Positions 45,131 to 47,879 of a stretch of DNA of 47,879 bases are shown here, piece after piece. The stretch comes from Iodidimonas nitroreducens. Lineage in GTDB: Bacteria; Pseudomonadota; Alphaproteobacteria; Sphingomonadales; Rhodothalassiaceae. Position 1 is the stretch's first letter. Each line of letters opens with the position of its first letter. Both the position numbers and the translations under genes were made by a program. The notes under the pieces are model-generated. The model saw only the letters and a list, made by a program, of their open reading frames with translations. It made no database searches and was not told where the DNA came from. The stretch is taken from the NCBI GenBank assembly GCA_000710935.1, contig BAYV01000024.1:1-47879 (forward strand), given 5' to 3'.

Positions 45131-46960
45131 TCAGTATGTTTTATCACCATCGGGCTGATGATGTTTACCATGACCACCATAAAGCCCTTCGATACGGCTG
45201 CGATAGACTTTCGAGATCACATGCCTGCGAATTTTCAAGGTTGGGGTCATCTGCTCATTTTCGATGGAAAAAGCTTCATCGGCCAAAGCAAAGCGGCGCA
45301 GCCTTTCGGGGCTGGCCAGCCGCTTGTTCACCCGGCTCACCGCTTCATCCAAAGCCGCGTGCAAATCCTTGTTATCCGCCAGCGCCTTGAGATCGGGGGC
45401 ACGGCCTGCGGCTTTCGCCCATGCCCCCAGCCATTCGGCATCGGGCACGATCAGCCCCACCAGATAGGGTTTTTCATCGCCATAAATCATCACCTGCGCA
45501 ATTTCGGGTTCAAGGGAAAGCATCCCCTCCACCCTTTGCGGGGAGATATTTTCGCCCTTATCCGAAACGATGATATCCTTTTTCCGATCCGTGATGAATA
45601 AATGGCCATCCGCATCGAATTGGCCGATATCGCCCGTATGCAGCCAGCCCTCGCGCAGGGCCAGATGGGTGGCGCGCTCATCGCCCCAATAGCCGGCCAT
45701 CAAAAGATCGCCGCGCACCAGAATTTCGCCATCCTCGGCAATTTTCACCTCCACACCTTTCATCGGCGGGCCCACGCTGTTGACCTTGGACTGATGGGGC
45801 CGGTTGACCGAGATGATCGGCGCGGCTTCGGTTTGGCCATAGCCCTGCAATAAAGGCAGGCCCAGCCCGATGAAAAACGATCCCACCTGCCGGTTCAGCG
45901 GCGCGCCGCCCGAAACCAGCGCCTTCAATCGCCCGCCAAAGCGCCGCCGCACCTTTGCCCGCACCAGCCGATCCAGCAGCCGATCCATGATATCATCGAG
46001 CCGATCCAGCCTGCCGCCCTGTTCATGGCGTTTCACCCCCAATGCCAAAGCTTTATGGAAAAGCTTTTGCTTGAGGCCGCCCTCTTTTTCCACCTGCCGC
46101 AAAACCCGCTGACGAAGCATTTCAAACAGCCGGGGCACCACCACCATGATGGTGGGGCGCGCTTCGGCCATATTGGCGGCGAGCTTATCCAGCCCTTCAG
46201 CATAAAAAATCTCGGCCCCTATGGCCACCGGCAGGGCCTGGCCCGCACTATGTTCATAGGCATGGCTCAGCGGCAAAAAGGAAAGGAAACGATTACCGGA
46301 AAGCCCGATCTCCGCCAAAACATCGCAGGCCCCCATACAATTATGCAAAATCGCTTTATGGCTGATCATCACCCCTTTAGGTGCGCCCCCGGTGCCGGAT
46401 GTATAGATCAAACAGGCAATATCATCGGGCCTGATCTGCCGGGCTGCCGCCTCGATCCGCTCCACACAGGCGCTTTGCTGGGCCAGAATATCCTGCAGGC
46501 GCAAAATCCGGGCATTGATGCTTTGGGCCAGTTTCGTGTCATCGATCGCGATCACAAATTCGACAGGATCGCTTTGATGCACGGCGGGCAGCACCATGCG
46601 GGCAAGCTTGGGGCTGCTGATGATCACGCCCTTCGCCCCGCTGTTGTTCAGGATGTGCTGATAATCGGCGGTGGTGGATGTGGTATAGGCGGGCACGCTG
46701 ATGGCCCCGGCGGCCATGATGGCAAAATCGGCGATCAGCCATTCCGGGCGATTTTCAGAAACCAGCATCACCCGATCCCCACGCCCGATCCCCTGCGCCA
46801 TCAGGGCGGCGGCCAGCCTCGCGACCTTGTCGGCCACGTCAGTCCAGCTTTGGGGCTGATAGCGGCCATCACGCTTGGTATATAAAAAAGGCTTTTTACC
46901 GTTTTTGTTGGCTTGATCAAAAAGCAGGGAAACCAGATTGGCGGGTGCGTCCAATGTCAT
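45131..46960 (-). CDS. Long-chain acyl-CoA synthetase (AMP-forming)
   Basis: Activates fatty acids to acyl-CoA through an acyl-AMP intermediate. The 609-residue protein is close to the FadD15/ACSL-like group. The P-loop YTSGTGGAPKGVMISH lies near 186-201. The A5 motif is GYGQTEAAPIISVN near 374-387, the A7 motif WLHTGDIGQFDADGHLFITDRKKD near 439-462, and the C-terminal lysine is in QMTPTLKIRRHV. The ribosome binding site aaaagga precedes the ATG. It lies upstream of the MBL-fold gene; the family is clear, the chain-length preference is not. Confidence 0.93.
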   Translation of the reverse strand: MTLDAPANLVSLLFDQANKNGKKPFLYTKRDGRYQPQSWTDVADKVARLAAALMAQGIGRGDRVMLVSENRPEWLIADFAIMAAGAISVPAYTTSTTADYQHILNNSGAKGVIISSPKLARMVLPAVHQSDPVEFVIAIDDTKLAQSINARILRLQDILAQQSACVERIEAAARQIRPDDIACLIYTSGTGGAPKGVMISHKAILHNCMGACDVLAEIGLSGNRFLSFLPLSHAYEHSAGQALPVAIGAEIFYAEGLDKLAANMAEARPTIMVVVPRLFEMLRQRVLRQVEKEGGLKQKLFHKALALGVKRHEQGGRLDRLDDIMDRLLDRLVRAKVRRRFGGRLKALVSGGAPLNRQVGSFFIGLGLPLLQGYGQTEAAPIISVNRPHQSKVNSVGPPMKGVEVKIAEDGEILVRGDLLMAGYWGDERATHLALREGWLHTGDIGQFDADGHLFITDRKKDIIVSDKGENISPQRVEGMLSLEPEIAQVMIYGDEKPYLVGLIVPDAEWLGAWAKAAGRAPDLKALADNKDLHAALDEAVSRVNKRLASPERLRRFALADEAFSIENEQMTPTLKIRRHVISKVYRSRIEGLYGGHGKHHQPDGDKTY

Positions 46961-47027
46961 TGATCTTTATCCTTTTATCGTCACTCCCCGCTTTTTTCTT
47001 AGCCCAATCCTGCCGCCCAAACCATCG

Positions 47028-47429
47028 CTAAAAATGACCTTCTTTTCCTTCGCCCCCCTCAATCGTCACATTGGCGCGCAGCCAAAGATCCAGTGCATCC
47101 ATTGTAAATGTGGCGGTTTCATAAAGGCCGATGATAAAGGCATGAATATCCTCGGCCTCGGCCATGATCTTCGCCCCGTTGATCGCAAGGAACGTATAGC
47201 AAACGGCAAAAGCGGTGCGTTTATTCCCGTCGATGAAAGGATGGTTCTGCGCAAGGCTTTCCCAAAGGGCCGCCGCTTCTGCGATCAGATCGGCATAATA
47301 GCCGGTTTGCGGGCGATAAAGGGCGGCTTCCAGCATTCCCCGGTCGCGTAACCCTGCCGCACCGCCATAACGTTCTATCTGGTCATCATGGATCATCAAA
47401 ACTTCGATAAGGGTCAGATAGTCCGTCAT
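47028..47429 (-). CDS. Doc-type (Fic-fold) toxin
   Basis: The 133-residue protein is the size of death-on-curing toxins, which phosphorylate EF-Tu (Doc) or otherwise modify targets with a Fic fold. The Fic core HPFIDGNKRT is at 63-72, and the N-terminal VLMIHDDQIERYGGAAGLRDRGMLEAAL is typical of chromosomal Doc. The start overlaps the antitoxin stop in ATGA (47426-47429), the usual antitoxin-first order. The core differs from phage P1 Doc (ANKR) by having the canonical GNKR, so whether it phosphorylates or AMPylates cannot be told. Confidence 0.92.
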   Translation of the reverse strand: MTDYLTLIEVLMIHDDQIERYGGAAGLRDRGMLEAALYRPQTGYYADLIAEAAALWESLAQNHPFIDGNKRTAFAVCYTFLAINGAKIMAEAEDIHAFIIGLYETATFTMDALDLWLRANVTIEGGEGKEGHF

Positions 47430-47656
47430 TCAGCCAGCTTTTTATAAAGCGGCGCATAGCGATCATGGCTCGCCTGATAGGCAGCCATCACATGCGCGCG
47501 GGGCCTGCCCTGCCTGCGTTTTTCGATCAGATCGGCCAGGGCTTCATCAACTAAAGCCTGCAACTGCCGTCCTTCATCCTGTGCCAGATCGCGGATTGCC
47601 GATAAAATCTCGGGATTGACCTGTGTGGCGAATTTTTCTCGCCTTTTCGTTTCCAT
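47426..47656 (-). CDS. Antitoxin partner of the Doc-type toxin
   Basis: The ATG at 47656 is preferred (aggagac at good distance) over an in-frame start at 47701 that lies inside the operator palindrome. The 76-residue product has an N-terminal ribbon-helix-helix-like part (EKFATQVNPEILSAIRDLAQDEG, then LQALVDEALADLIEKRR). The flexible C-terminal tail HVMAAYQASHDRYAPLYKKLAE should neutralise the toxin. It is translated just before the toxin and probably represses the pair by binding the dyad upstream. Confidence 0.87.
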   Translation of the reverse strand: METKRREKFATQVNPEILSAIRDLAQDEGRQLQALVDEALADLIEKRRQGRPRAHVMAAYQASHDRYAPLYKKLAE

Positions 47657-47687
47657 GGCCTGTCTCCTTGATCCTAGCATCCGTTTG

Positions 47688-47703
47688 TCATGATATATCA
47701 TGA
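47688..47703. promoter_or_regulatory. 16 bp perfect palindromic operator of the toxin-antitoxin pair
   Basis: TCATGATATATCATGA is a perfect dyad 32 bp before the antitoxin start. A related half-site (gaaatatca) follows at 47702-47710. Position and symmetry suit autoregulation by the ribbon-helix-helix antitoxin. Confidence 0.7.
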
Positions 47704-47760
47704 AATATCAAGATCAGCCAGCACGCCAAAGCCCCCCCGCATCACCCCGCCCCCTCTTCC

Positions 47761-47875
47761 GTCACCCCGGGCTTGACCCGGGGTCCATTCTTCCTTCCGT
47801 CACCCCGGGCCACCCCCTCTTTCGTCACCCCGGGCTTTTTTACTTTCGTCACCCCGGGCTTGACCCGGGGTCCAT
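47761..47875. repeat. Cluster of GTCACCCCGGGCTTGACCCGGGGTCCAT-type palindromic intergenic repeats
   Basis: Full 28-base copies lie at 47761-47788 and 47848-47875; truncated copies lie at 47799-47810 and 47824-47836. Each full copy contains the hairpin accccggg/cccggggt around cttga. Repeats of this type are widely scattered in alphaproteobacterial intergenic DNA. The last copy reaches the window edge, so the cluster may continue. Confidence 0.9.
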
Positions 47876-47879
47876 CTCG

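Noticed and set aside
47761-47875. CRISPR array
   Set aside because: Copies are palindromic, of unequal length, and separated by short unequal spacers. There is no regular repeat-spacer structure and no cas gene.

Overview
The window looks like a chromosomal stretch from an aerobic alphaproteobacterium. The basis is the clustered aa3-type oxidase and cytochrome bc1 operons with CtaG/Cox11, SURF1, a CoxF-like small protein and DUF983; tldD divergent from ctaC; two DUF2336-type proteins; and an alphaproteobacterial-looking ribosomal protein L36. The DNA is GC-rich, yet aspartate is written mostly as GAT and the tetramer GATC is very frequent. The order and genus cannot be fixed from the sequence alone. 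No rRNA, tRNA, CRISPR array, transposase or phage gene was seen.

Layout. 1-2920 (minus): hydantoinase/5-oxoprolinase HyuA-HyuB fusion, running off the left edge. 3075-7916: small membrane protein, DjlA-like co-chaperone, EamA transporter, N-acetylmuramoyl-L-alanine amidase with a translationally coupled exported helical-repeat protein, and a YdjA-type nitroreductase. 7993-11497: periplasmic sorbosone/glucose dehydrogenase-like protein coupled to a small cytochrome c, a possible small RNA with its own promoter and terminator, a DUF2807 protein behind nested inverted repeats, and a LigE-like glutathione transferase. 11591-16236: four-gene GldA/GldF/GldG/DUF4340 ABC operon. 16347-18320: htpG, behind a sigma-32-like promoter.

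18437-29216 (all minus) is a respiratory block. Read in transcription order it is ctaC, ctaD, ctaB, coxF-like, ctaG, ctaE, DUF983, surf1, an M16 processing-peptidase homologue, then petA, petB and petC. It therefore holds oxidase subunits, haem A/copper assembly factors and the bc1 complex. tldD is divergent from ctaC across a 352 bp region with a perfect 14 bp palindrome.

31136-38132: acidic low-complexity protein, TrkH potassium transporter, HAD phosphatase, rpmJ with a clear promoter, DUF4136-like lipoprotein, then M14 carboxypeptidase, DedA and an ATP-grasp enzyme in one orientation. 38114-42377: DUF2336 protein, YheT-type hydrolase, Lrp/AsnC regulator, and a DUF2336-like/PAS protein. 42535-46960: trxB, flavin reductase, MBL-fold hydrolase coupled to a long-chain acyl-CoA ligase. 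47028-47703: Doc-type toxin-antitoxin pair with a 16 bp palindromic operator, followed by a cluster of palindromic intergenic repeats.

Most genes are ordinary housekeeping or envelope genes. The parts most worth a second look are the M14/DedA/ATP-grasp cluster, the DUF2336-PAS fusion lacking a kinase, the putative small RNA and nested repeats at 9.8-10.05 kb, the palindromes in the respiratory promoters, and a recurrent pattern of short tandem duplications placed on stop codons.
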